Virus record (IMG/VR): IMGVR_UViG_3300020222_002168
Span: 1 to 64,000 of that record
Direction: 5' to 3' (one strand)
From: a virus
Length of the DNA stretch: 64,000 bases
The notes under the pieces are model-generated. The model made no database searches, was not told the origin of the DNA, and worked only from the letters and a program-made list of their open reading frames with translations. How positions within the stretch are numbered: position 1 is the stretch's first letter; the number at the start of each line of letters is the position of its first letter. Shown here one piece after another: positions 41,133 through 47,053 of this stretch. The position numbers were made by a program, and so were the translations under genes.

Positions 41133-41140
41133 TATTTATG
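41133..41140 (-). promoter_or_regulatory. T4-type late promoter CATAAATA overlapping a tRNA CCA
   Basis: CATAAATA on the minus strand, ending 5 nt before the ATG at 41127. Its first bases are the CA of the preceding tRNA's CCA. Confidence 0.6.
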
Positions 41141-41212
41141 GCACCCCCGGAAGGAATCGAACCTCCGTCTGTGCCTTGTAAGGGCACGGCCCTACCATTA
41201 GACGAACGACGC
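41139..41212 (-). tRNA. Chimeric tRNA-Val(TAC)
   Basis: Anticodon arm GTGCC, loop CTTACAA, GGCAC; D-arm and T-arm (GGAGG/CCTTC) fold. The acceptor does not: 5' GCGTCGT against 3' CGGGGGT pairs at 4 of 7. The 3' strand that fits GCGTCGT perfectly is at 40418-40424; the present 3' strand fits tRNA-Arg copy 2. Confidence 0.75.
41150..41163. repeat. 14-bp direct repeat, T-loop of tRNA-Val
   Basis: GAAGGAATCGAACC, identical to 40426-40439. Confidence 0.75.
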
Positions 41213-41216
41213 AAAA

Positions 41217-41295
41217 TGGTCCGAGTGGCAAGATTCGAACTTGCGACATCCTGCTCCCAAAGCAGGCGGAATGAACCAGGCTATCCTACACTCGG
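41217..41295 (-). tRNA. tRNA-Pro(TGG)
   Basis: Acceptor CCGAGTG/CACTCGG; anticodon arm CCTGC, loop TTTGGGA, GCAGG; encoded CCA. Confidence 0.9.
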
Positions 41296-41303
41296 AAAAA
41301 CTA

Positions 41304-41378
41304 TGGTGGAGATGGAGAGAATCGAACTCTCAATTCCTGCTTGCAAAACAGGTGTGTTCCCATTAGCACTACATCCCC
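41304..41378 (-). tRNA. tRNA-Ala(TGC)
   Basis: Acceptor GGGGATG/CATCTCC; anticodon arm CCTGT, loop TTTGCAA, GCAGG; encoded CCA. Confidence 0.9.
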
Positions 41379-41385
41379 ATTATAT

Positions 41386-41461
41386 TGGCTCCGGAGGCTG
41401 GGCACGATCCAGCGACATTTGGTTTAACAGACCAACGCTCTACCAACTGAGCTACTCCGGA
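41386..41461 (-). tRNA. tRNA-Asn(GTT)
   Basis: Acceptor TCCGGAG/CTCCGGA; anticodon arm TTGGT, loop CTGTTAA, ACCAA. The T-loop is ATCGTGC instead of the usual TTCRANN. Confidence 0.88.
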
Positions 41462-41471
41462 ACGGAAAACT

Positions 41472-41545
41472 TGGAGCGGCGAAAGGGAATCGAACCCTTG
41501 TCGTGAGATTGGAAGTCTCTCATTCTACCATTGAACTACCGCCGC
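41472..41545 (-). tRNA. tRNA-Gly(TCC)
   Basis: Acceptor GCGGCGG/TCGCCGC; anticodon loop CTTCCAA; T-arm AAGGG/CCCTT; encoded CCA. Confidence 0.92.
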
Positions 41546-41555
41546 ATCTAAAACT

Positions 41556-41630
<75 letters not shown>

Positions 41631-41653
41631 GTAAATCTACTTATCACAATCCT

Positions 41654-41728
41654 TGGCGGTCCCAACGGGAGTCGAACCCGTCCCTGCGCCGTGACAGGGC
41701 GCTATACTAACCGATATACTATGGAACC
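41654..41728 (-). tRNA. tRNA-Asp(GTC)
   Basis: Acceptor GGTTCCA/TGGGACC; anticodon arm with loop CTGTCAC; T-arm ACGGG/CCCGT; encoded CCA. Confidence 0.92.
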
Positions 41729-41866
41729 ATTAAGTGATAGCACGGTTTACTATCCTCTTGCTACCTGATGTTGGCAGATTATATCTGCCGTTTACCGGTA
41801 TCACAGGCTTCCCGCTTCGGACAAGGTTGGGATTGATCGATCCCTACGAGCCATGCTATCACTTAA
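41729..41866 (-). ncRNA. Structured RNA filling the tRNA-Tyr/tRNA-Asp gap
   Basis: About 138 nt exactly between the CCA of tRNA-Tyr and G1 of tRNA-Asp. Ends form a perfect 13-bp stem (TTAAGTGATAGCA with TGCTATCACTTAA). Inside: hairpins GGGAT/ATCCC and GGCAGAT/ATCTGCC (7 bp, 3-nt loop) plus a CTT-CCG/CGG-AAG stem. It would be cut free by tRNA processing. T4's tRNA region encodes similar stable RNAs of about 120-140 nt of unknown role. Confidence 0.75.
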
Positions 41867-41952
41867 TGGTGGATGCGGTAGGACTCGCACCTACGATGTT
41901 TCCCTGTCACGGTTTTACAGACCGCTGCCTTCGCTGCTCGGCACACGCATCC
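41867..41952 (-). tRNA. tRNA-Tyr(GTA)
   Basis: Type II. Acceptor GGATGCG/CGCATCC; anticodon arm GCGGT, loop CTGTAAA, ACCGT; long variable arm. The T-loop is TGCGAGT rather than TTCGAGT. First tRNA after the main promoter. Confidence 0.9.
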
Positions 41953-41960
41953 AGTGAAAA

Positions 41961-41989
41961 ATTATAACACTCTCCCGCTATGCTGTCAA
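41961..41989 (-). promoter_or_regulatory. Perfect sigma70 promoter for the tRNA array
   Basis: Minus strand TTGACA (41984-41989), 17-nt spacer, TATAAT (41961-41966), 8 nt before tRNA-Tyr. Confidence 0.9.
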
Positions 41990-42090
41990 CCGCTGTGCAG
42001 GCGGAGGTGGAGAGTGTGTAGTAAAATGCTCTCCGCGACTATGTCGGGTGTCCTCCTTGTCAACGGGAGTAGGAAAACATTTTACTACTC
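41968..42090. repeat. Nested inverted repeats upstream of the tRNA promoter
   Basis: ACACTCTCC (41968-41976) with GGAGAGTGT (about 42010-42018) encloses the -35 region, and GTAGTAAAATG (42019-42029) with CATTTTACTAC (42080-42090) forms an 11-bp pair. Could be operator-like or RNA structure. Confidence 0.6.
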
Positions 42091-42187
42091 TACCATTTTT
42101 TTATCCACACAAGGATAAGCCATCCGGTAGGCCGCCCGTTTATTTTTTAGAGTGCTGAAAGGACCTCGTTTCCACATGCACTGTGAT

Positions 42188-42219
42188 AAAAAAACCCCAG
42201 GTCTTTCGATCCTGGGGTT
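42188..42219 (-). terminator. Strong intrinsic terminator
   Basis: Minus strand stem AACCCCAGG/CCTGGGGTT with a 9-nt loop and a 7-U tract. It ends the leader RNA that starts near 42356. Confidence 0.85.
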
Positions 42220-42356
42220 CCGTGTAATCTTGTATCGTCCTAGACTATGCGGAACCCCTTGTACGATCATTTCCTAGGCCAAAACAGGGCTCTGACCAAT
42301 ATGTTATGGCCATCTGTTTTGCACTGGTTCTAATCGAATGAAGTTGTTTCATCATA
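42188..42356 (-). ncRNA. Leader/attenuator-type structured RNA
   Basis: Starts at a perfect sigma70 promoter and ends at the strong terminator, about 170 nt, no convincing ORF. A 9-bp antiterminator (GGGGTTCCG at 42250-42258 with CGGAACCCC at 42214-42222) overlaps the terminator's 5' stem, so the two exclude each other. A CAAAACAG/CTGTTTTG hairpin and a GACTATG/CATAGTC long pair add structure. Either a stand-alone small RNA or a regulated leader of the downstream tRNA region. Confidence 0.6.
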
Positions 42357-42362
42357 GTCCCT

Positions 42363-42391
42363 ATTATATAGACACTTTATTTAGTTGTCAA
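42363..42391 (-). promoter_or_regulatory. Perfect sigma70 promoter for the leader RNA
   Basis: Minus strand TTGACA (42386-42391), 17-nt spacer, TATAAT (42363-42368). Confidence 0.9.
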
Positions 42392-42428
42392 CGATTTTTT
42401 CGTAGTGAAATGTGGCTTTTTTGTCCGT

Positions 42429-42665
42429 TTAGTCGATCTCACGCTGGATCAGTAAGTGCTTACCAACTTCGAACAGACCCACACCACCCACATGGTCTAG
42501 GCAGCTGGCATGTATCTTACATTCCCCATTGCCTGTGGAACAGGCCACGAATTCTTCGATCTCCCCTGTTTCTACCATGCGTTTCATTTCGTCTAGGACT
42601 TCTAGCATCTCGGTCTTTCTCTTTTCGTCGATTTTGATCTTAGGATCGATAGATACCACTTTCAT
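42429..42665 (-). CDS. Small phage protein (78 aa)
   Basis: 78 residues starting MKVVSIDPKIKIDEKRK; helical charged middle, then ACSTGNGECKIHASCLDHVGG with Cys/His that could bind a metal. Unknown function. Starts 1 nt after the ClpP-like gene's stop. Confidence 0.6.
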   Translation of the reverse strand: MKVVSIDPKIKIDEKRKTEMLEVLDEMKRMVETGEIEEFVACSTGNGECKIHASCLDHVGGVGLFEVGKHLLIQREID

Positions 42666-42666
42666 G

Positions 42667-43242
42667 TCATCCCCTTTCTAATATCTGATCGGCAGCGCCG
42701 AACTCGATCATCTCTTCTGAGGTCATGTAGACATCGTGTGCAGGCAGAAGTCGGGTCTTGATGATGCGACCATCTAGTCCTGTGGTTTCTTTCAGGACAT
42801 TGTACATGGCTTGATTAAGTCGATCTGTTTCTTTTCTCTGTGCTTTGATATCATGATACTTGCCCATCTCTTCTGTGGATGACATCTGATGGCACATGAT
42901 ACCGCAGTTTTTGGTAACATAACGTTCACTCTTTGAACCGGAAGCCACGATGAGGAAAGCGGCACTCATCACAGATCCATATCCGATAGTCCGTATGGGA
43001 ATCCGGCTGTTCCTCATCATGTCTATGAGTCCAAGTGCTTCGTAGAGATCTCCTCCTTGGCTATTGACATAAAGAGTCAGCACTCGATCTGGTCTAGGAT
43101 CTATGTTCTCGTAGGCCAGCCATTTAACAGTTTCGTTTACGCTTTCCTCATCTATCTCCCCGACGAGGAAATGTACTCCTGCATCTTGGAATTTAACATT
43201 CTGGCGGTCTTGGGCGTTGAAATCGTCCAATCTTTTTGACAC
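42667..43242 (-). CDS. clpP: ClpP-like serine protease
   Basis: 191 residues, GTG start behind AAGGAGATATC. The ClpP fold is clear: YVNSQGGDLYEALGLIDMM, GYGSVMSAAFLIVASG with the catalytic Ser, NCGIMCHQ with the His and AHDVYMTSEEMIEFGAADQI with the Asp. The proteolytic barrel needs an ATPase partner such as host ClpX or ClpA, not encoded here. In T4-like phages related proteases can also act in prohead maturation; the chaperone and ClpS genes favour proteolysis. Confidence 0.85.
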   Translation of the reverse strand: MSKRLDDFNAQDRQNVKFQDAGVHFLVGEIDEESVNETVKWLAYENIDPRPDRVLTLYVNSQGGDLYEALGLIDMMRNSRIPIRTIGYGSVMSAAFLIVASGSKSERYVTKNCGIMCHQMSSTEEMGKYHDIKAQRKETDRLNQAMYNVLKETTGLDGRIIKTRLLPAHDVYMTSEEMIEFGAADQILERG

Positions 43243-43282
43243 GATATCTCCTTAACGTTCACTACTACTTATCACTGTGATA

Positions 43283-43288
43283 ATTATA
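43283..43288 (-). promoter_or_regulatory. Extended -10 promoter for the ClpP-like gene
   Basis: TGC then TATAAT on the minus strand, 41 nt before the GTG start; no good -35. Confidence 0.55.
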
Positions 43289-43296
43289 GCATAGTA

Positions 43297-43482
43297 TTAT
43301 TCAACTACCGGGCGAAATCTAGCCAAAAAACTCTCTTCAAAACAGCTGAATTCGTTGGGCAAATGCGCTTCCGAAGTTTCCGATCTGTAGTAGACCCATC
43401 GTTTACCCTCTAGATCCACGGTGCCCAAAACTATAAAAATCTTTCCATCGCTGCTGGTCCATTTGCTGCCCATTTTGATCAT
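43297..43482 (-). CDS. Small phage protein (61 aa)
   Basis: 61 residues, beta-rich, MIKMGSKWTSSDGKIFIVLGTVD then RWVYYRSETSE. Looks like a small conserved phage protein; function unknown. Confidence 0.6.
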   Translation of the reverse strand: MIKMGSKWTSSDGKIFIVLGTVDLEGKRWVYYRSETSEAHLPNEFSCFEESFLARFRPVVE

Positions 43483-43492
43483 AGTCCACTCC

Positions 43493-43897
43493 TTATGTCC
43501 TGAAAACCTCCGTGGCCTCTGTGTCCACGTTTTCTACCATATGTAGCATAAATCTGTAGGCGGACCAAGCGTTCTTGACCGCTTCGTTTTCGCTGAGTTC
43601 CGTGGGGAACATGTCCACCCAAATGCTATTTTCTGGCTGTGCGTGGCGATGTAGACCCTGTTTTCTGGGCTGTAGGATTCGATTCGAATCCCAGAGCTGC
43701 TCCGCCACAGCCAGGCATTGTTGATGGTCTAGTCCTTGGAGATACCTGGGTTCTGATCTGTACATCAGGATCACGTTGCCCAGTTGTTCTCTCTCCGAGA
43801 TACTGGTAGCGGTGATGATGAAGGCCACATCGTCGATGCTGACTTCTCCGTTTACTATGTCTCTAACACAGCGACCTAGGCTAAATCCTATTTTCAT
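43493..43897 (-). CDS. Conserved phage protein (134 aa)
   Basis: 134 residues from MKIGFSLGRCVRDIVNGEVSIDD, the typical start of a conserved marine-phage family; codons before it overlap the next gene. ITATSISEREQLGNVI and LDHQQCLAVAEQLWDSNRILQPR follow. Unknown function. Overlaps the upstream gene by 17 nt. Confidence 0.7.
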   Translation of the reverse strand: MKIGFSLGRCVRDIVNGEVSIDDVAFIITATSISEREQLGNVILMYRSEPRYLQGLDHQQCLAVAEQLWDSNRILQPRKQGLHRHAQPENSIWVDMFPTELSENEAVKNAWSAYRFMLHMVENVDTEATEVFRT

Positions 43898-44300
43898 ATC
43901 GTTCGTCTCTTTCTCGTCTATGGGTTTCACAGAGCGTTTTGATCCAGCCCCCGTCGTTCTGTGTGCCCGGTGCTCCACATTCTTCGCAGGCCACCGCAGA
44001 CCAGGATTCTGCCATACTGACCAGTCCAGAGATGTAGTCATCCCCGCCGTCATAGTAGAATCTCAGCGTTCCAAACTTTTCTTTGACCTGAGTGGCCACT
44101 ACCTGAGCAATCTCATTGCCCATCTTTTCTTGCCAATCGATGTGATTCTGTATGTTGGCACAGAGGCTGTCGATGATATCGTACCATCCATCACCGTGTT
44201 CGAATCCCCAGCACATGGCCGTGGTCTTCATGTCAGCGTACCGGTTGGCAAATATCTTAGGATATTTTTCTACCAATCTTTGATCTAATCGTTCGTTCAT
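43881..44300 (-). CDS. Conserved phage protein with CxxC
   Basis: 139 residues. DGWYDIIDSLCANIQNH, VKEKFGTLRFYYDGG and ACEECGAPG...LCETH, a family common in phages. The C-terminal Cys/His set suggests a zinc site. Function unknown. Confidence 0.75.
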   Translation of the reverse strand: MNERLDQRLVEKYPKIFANRYADMKTTAMCWGFEHGDGWYDIIDSLCANIQNHIDWQEKMGNEIAQVVATQVKEKFGTLRFYYDGGDDYISGLVSMAESWSAVACEECGAPGTQNDGGWIKTLCETHRRERDERYENRI

Positions 44301-44331
44301 TCTTCAACTCCGAAATGTTCTTTGATGATAT

Positions 44332-44360
44332 ATTATACTATCAAAACGATATCCAGTCAA
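44332..44360 (-). promoter_or_regulatory. Sigma70 promoter
   Basis: Minus strand TTGACT (44355-44360), 17-nt spacer, TATAAT (44332-44337), upstream of the gene starting at 44300. The -35 overlaps the previous gene's stop. Confidence 0.75.
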
Positions 44361-44545
44361 CTCCACCGTAGTCCAAAAAGCATATAACCATAGTCGTTCA
44401 ATGCAGTGACAACCATGCCCTTACGCTGACAGAAATTTTTCGCACACCACGCATCCAATTCCTGCTCATGCTCTGCCCAAAATTGAAAATCGGCGAGGAA
44501 GAATGTTTTGGTTTCGAGAATGGCTACGTATCGACGATCAGTCAC
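44357..44545 (-). CDS. LRW-tail small protein
   Basis: 62 residues ending GYMLFGLRWS. Contains AEHEQELDAWCAKNFCQ, a segment also seen in related members (AEAWCRKHF, HEWCEQHHC). Member of the local small-protein family with a C-terminal LxLRW motif. Confidence 0.6.
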   Translation of the reverse strand: MTDRRYVAILETKTFFLADFQFWAEHEQELDAWCAKNFCQRKGMVVTALNDYGYMLFGLRWS

Positions 44546-44564
44546 CTATCCTCCAATGTAGACT

Positions 44565-44780
44565 TCAAGCCCATTTTAACCGAAACATCAATGCATCTCG
44601 TTCTTCACGGAATAGGTAAAGGGCGATGTTGTCATAGTAATAACTGACATCCGAAACATCTTGGACGTCGTGGCTGACATAACTCTCACAATGTTCTCGT
44701 GCCCAATGATCGGCATTATGGAAATGCCGTTCCGATTCATCGTAGTCCATACGAGCATCATTGAGATATACTTCGAACAT
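44565..44780 (-). CDS. LRW-tail small protein
   Basis: 71 residues, acidic/His-rich (DADHWAREHCESY), ending REERDALMFRLKWA. Family member; function unknown. Confidence 0.6.
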   Translation of the reverse strand: MFEVYLNDARMDYDESERHFHNADHWAREHCESYVSHDVQDVSDVSYYYDNIALYLFREERDALMFRLKWA

Positions 44781-44784
44781 CTGT

Positions 44785-45051
44785 CTATGCTCCCTCCCAA
44801 CATTGATGGCCAGCCTGATGCTCGAATGTTAGAAGTCCCACACGCTGGCTGTGGACGTTGGCACAGACTCCCCAATCTGCATCTTCTAGGCCTGGTTCCA
44901 AATCGCTGGACAATCTGCGGAAGTGCCTGCATCCTGATGAGCAGTCGGGATAGTTTTCTGTGGGATCTGCCCAGCGTTCCACGCCCCCACCATAGTCCGT
45001 GTAGTCGGTGGGCAGGATCTGTACCACCTGCCAGAGATGATCGCGTATCAT
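44785..45051 (-). CDS. Conserved phage protein with Cys pairs
   Basis: 88 residues. NYPDCSSGCRHFRRL and GLEDADWGVCANVHSQRVGLLTFEHQAG match a small phage family. Cysteines could bind a metal. Unknown function. Confidence 0.65.
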   Translation of the reverse strand: MIRDHLWQVVQILPTDYTDYGGGVERWADPTENYPDCSSGCRHFRRLSSDLEPGLEDADWGVCANVHSQRVGLLTFEHQAGHQCWEGA

Positions 45052-45299
45052 TTTTTCCCTTTCTGTGCTAGATCATCAAACCAAAGTGCCGCGCAGACTA
45101 TCTCTAAACGATCGCTGGCGGGATTGACCTTTAGTGCTTCGTCGTGGCCCGTTTGGTAGGCCTTGGCCATATCTGCTCTAGAGTATCCACGATCCCAATA
45201 TTGCGCCATCATTGGTAGGAATCCCACGAGGAATCCTGCCACTACCGCTATGATCAATCTCTTAGATTCTTCATTCATAAAATCCATCATCACCCCCAT
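45048..45299 (-). CDS. Single-pass membrane protein
   Basis: 83 residues, one hydrophobic helix (about residues 14-32), soluble C-terminus facing probably the periplasm or cytosol. An internal Met at residue 5 is an alternative start. Overlaps neighbours by 4 and 10 nt. Confidence 0.6.
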   Translation of the reverse strand: MGVMMDFMNEESKRLIIAVVAGFLVGFLPMMAQYWDRGYSRADMAKAYQTGHDEALKVNPASDRLEIVCAALWFDDLAQKGKK

Positions 45300-45586
45300 C
45301 GTAATAAAAATACAGTCATTTCTTTCTTGCTTTTAAACTGGAATGTGTCGAAACTGGTCCTTCGTCCGCAATGGTGCTGTTCGCACCATTCGTGGACAGC
45401 ATCCATTTCTGCCTGTGTTAAACCTACCTCCCATCCGAGAGGCTGTATTTCTGCACGAGCAGCCAAACGTAGTTTACCTTCACTCTGTATCCATTTGATC
45501 TTTTTATCTATGGCAGCCATCTCATCTATCCATACGCTATGGAACTTACGTCCACCGTAGAGCGAACAGTGCTGCATCTTGTTCAT
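45290..45586 (-). CDS. LRW-tail small protein
   Basis: 98 residues with DAVHEWCEQHHCGRR and ending KEMTVFLLRWG. The start is uncertain: overlap with the preceding gene is 41 nt, so an internal Met near 45520 may be used. Confidence 0.55.
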   Translation of the reverse strand: MNKMQHCSLYGGRKFHSVWIDEMAAIDKKIKWIQSEGKLRLAARAEIQPLGWEVGLTQAEMDAVHEWCEQHHCGRRTSFDTFQFKSKKEMTVFLLRWG

Positions 45587-45809
45587 TTTGGAAATACCAT
45601 GCCCTTCCTCTCGTGTCGCTCAAATCTCGGAATTTACACTGGCAATGCTGCAAGCACCAGGTCAGTTTTTCAGAAAAGTCTTCATCGGGCAATCTTATCA
45701 TGTGATACGATGCGAGCAGATCCATCAACTTCTCGTCAACTTTGACATGCTCTTCTGCCCTCTGTGCCCGCATTATGCTCAGGGTGGGATTATCTTCTAG
45801 TGTGGCCAT
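45546..45809 (-). CDS. LRW-tail small protein
   Basis: 87 residues ending FQNEQDAALFALRWT. Family member; unknown function. Confidence 0.6.
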   Translation of the reverse strand: MATLEDNPTLSIMRAQRAEEHVKVDEKLMDLLASYHMIRLPDEDFSEKLTWCLQHCQCKFRDLSDTRGRAWYFQNEQDAALFALRWT

Positions 45810-46146
45810 ATCTCAGCAACCATTCTGTCAGTGCAGGTCCCGTGAGTTTGGCGCGGATCTGATATTTGTAGCCCATCATGGCCACATCCGCCATCCTGTG
45901 CCACGAGGGAGTCTCTACGGCATTGTTCATCACCCACTGCCCCTGTTCGCTTTTCTCCCACGTGATCAAAGGGTCGGCAGCGTAGAGATCTGGATCTTCT
46001 ACATCGCCCATAGAGAACTCATGCACGACGATATTTCTAACTTCTTCCACCCTATCTCCTACTCGCATATACTTGTATGTATGCTTGGTGGGAGCGGGAC
46101 CTATATAACCGTGGCGATAAGCGGAGCCCGAATCAATCCCGGTCAT
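45790..46146 (-). CDS. Conserved phage protein (118 aa)
   Basis: 118 residues from the Met of MTGIDSGSAYRHGYIG. FSMGDVEDPDLYAADPLITWEKSE and NAVETPSWHRMAD then ALTEWLLRYG mark a conserved marine-phage family. Overlaps both neighbours. Confidence 0.65.
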   Translation of the reverse strand: MTGIDSGSAYRHGYIGPAPTKHTYKYMRVGDRVEEVRNIVVHEFSMGDVEDPDLYAADPLITWEKSEQGQWVMNNAVETPSWHRMADVAMMGYKYQIRAKLTGPALTEWLLRYGHTRR

Positions 46147-46528
46147 ATAACTCCAGCATGATCTGCTCCAGATCTTTTTCAAACACGGCCCAACCCAATC
46201 TCACTCTAGGTAGATTCTTCCTTGGCTGTACGGTCATATATCCATCTTCATCGTAGCCGGGATTCCACCGCGAGTATCTGGTATTGTATAGGCTGTCTTG
46301 ATTATACAGGAGATAGTCCTCGGGAATCAACCACGATCCGCCACGAGGCATCTGTTCACCCTTGAGACCTCGCATGATCATATCTCGTTCAATGTCTTCT
46401 CGGGTCAGGGGCCGCCATTCCGCACGATCGTAGAGTACATCGACTCCTATAGGCATGAAAGCCCGATGCTTGACTTTAGCGAAATCCGTTTCGCGGATGA
46501 TGACTTTTCGTTTCAATGTTCTCGTCAT
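46133..46528 (-). CDS. Conserved phage protein (131 aa)
   Basis: 131 residues from the ATG at 46528, which overlaps the previous stop (ATGA). Basic, ends LELYDRD. Contains GVDVLYDRAEWRPLTRED and GGSWLIPEDYLLYN. Unknown function. Confidence 0.6.
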   Translation of the reverse strand: MTRTLKRKVIIRETDFAKVKHRAFMPIGVDVLYDRAEWRPLTREDIERDMIMRGLKGEQMPRGGSWLIPEDYLLYNQDSLYNTRYSRWNPGYDEDGYMTVQPRKNLPRVRLGWAVFEKDLEQIMLELYDRD

Positions 46529-46749
46529 GATGTCCACTTCAAACTAAACAACAGCATATCTCGTTCGTCAGCGAAATGATATCTGTAGCCACCAAATCGT
46601 TCACGGCCTGTCCAGAAACAACACCACCTGCCATCCAGATTGCCTATGGCCGCCCACCTCGGTCCAAAATGCTTACGGCACCACGCTTCTGCTTCATAAT
46701 GACGTGACTTATGTATGATCACTTCATAGGGGAACCGATCAGTGTTCAT
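46525..46749 (-). CDS. LRW-tail small protein
   Basis: About 74 residues from MNTDRFPYEVIIHKSRHYEAEAWCRKHFGPRWAA, ending DERDMLLFSLKWTS. The ATG at 46749 overlaps the stop of the 33-aa ORF (ATGA). Confidence 0.65.
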   Translation of the reverse strand: MNTDRFPYEVIIHKSRHYEAEAWCRKHFGPRWAAIGNLDGRWCCFWTGRERFGGYRYHFADERDMLLFSLKWTS

Positions 46750-46847
46750 GACCACCTCAACAGAAACATGATATATGCTTTTTCATCAGGAAAATTTACC
46801 AGTCTGGTGGCCAAGATCTCATGGATGTCAGCAGTCTTCACCGCCAT
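46746..46847 (-). CDS. Tiny LRW-tail protein (33 aa)
   Basis: 33 residues: MAVKTADIHEILATRL then NFPDEKAYIMFLLRWS. Its ATG overlaps the previous stop and its TGA overlaps the next ATG, strong signs of translation. Confidence 0.55.
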   Translation of the reverse strand: MAVKTADIHEILATRLVNFPDEKAYIMFLLRWS

Positions 46848-47053
46848 CGTAGTGTGAACAAGGTAGCATCCGAATCTCTGCGGAATCGTAGAAATGTGTT
46901 ACCAAAGATCTGATTGATGCTCCACTGGATGTCTCGATCCTCGCGAAACTCTGACCTAGTGGCCCAATCACCCGCACCGACATTATCTCGGCACCACCGT
47001 TCAATATCTCGGATATGGTGATAGTATTCGCGGCCCAGTTTTATTTCAGTCAT
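46838..47053 (-). CDS. LRW-tail small protein
   Basis: 71 residues from MTEIKLGREYYHHIRDIERWC, ending RRDSDATLFTLRWR. ATGA overlap with the carboxypeptidase stop sets the start. Confidence 0.65.
   Translation of the reverse strand: MTEIKLGREYYHHIRDIERWCRDNVGAGDWATRSEFREDRDIQWSINQIFGNTFLRFRRDSDATLFTLRWR

Noticed and set aside
41780-41830. Hammerhead-like CTGATG near a hairpin in the inter-tRNA RNA
   Set aside because: The GAAA core and cleavage triplet are missing, so a ribozyme is not supported.
41734-41967. Open frame through the structured RNA and tRNA-Tyr
   Set aside because: It is antisense to tRNA and structured RNA and shows no conserved protein character.
42035-42063. Second TTGACA upstream of the tRNA promoter
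   Set aside because: At 17 nt spacing the would-be -10 is AGTCGC, too far from TATAAT.
42085-42270. 61-codon frame on the minus strand across the terminator
   Set aside because: It runs through the strong terminator and the leader RNA; no ribosome site at its ATG.
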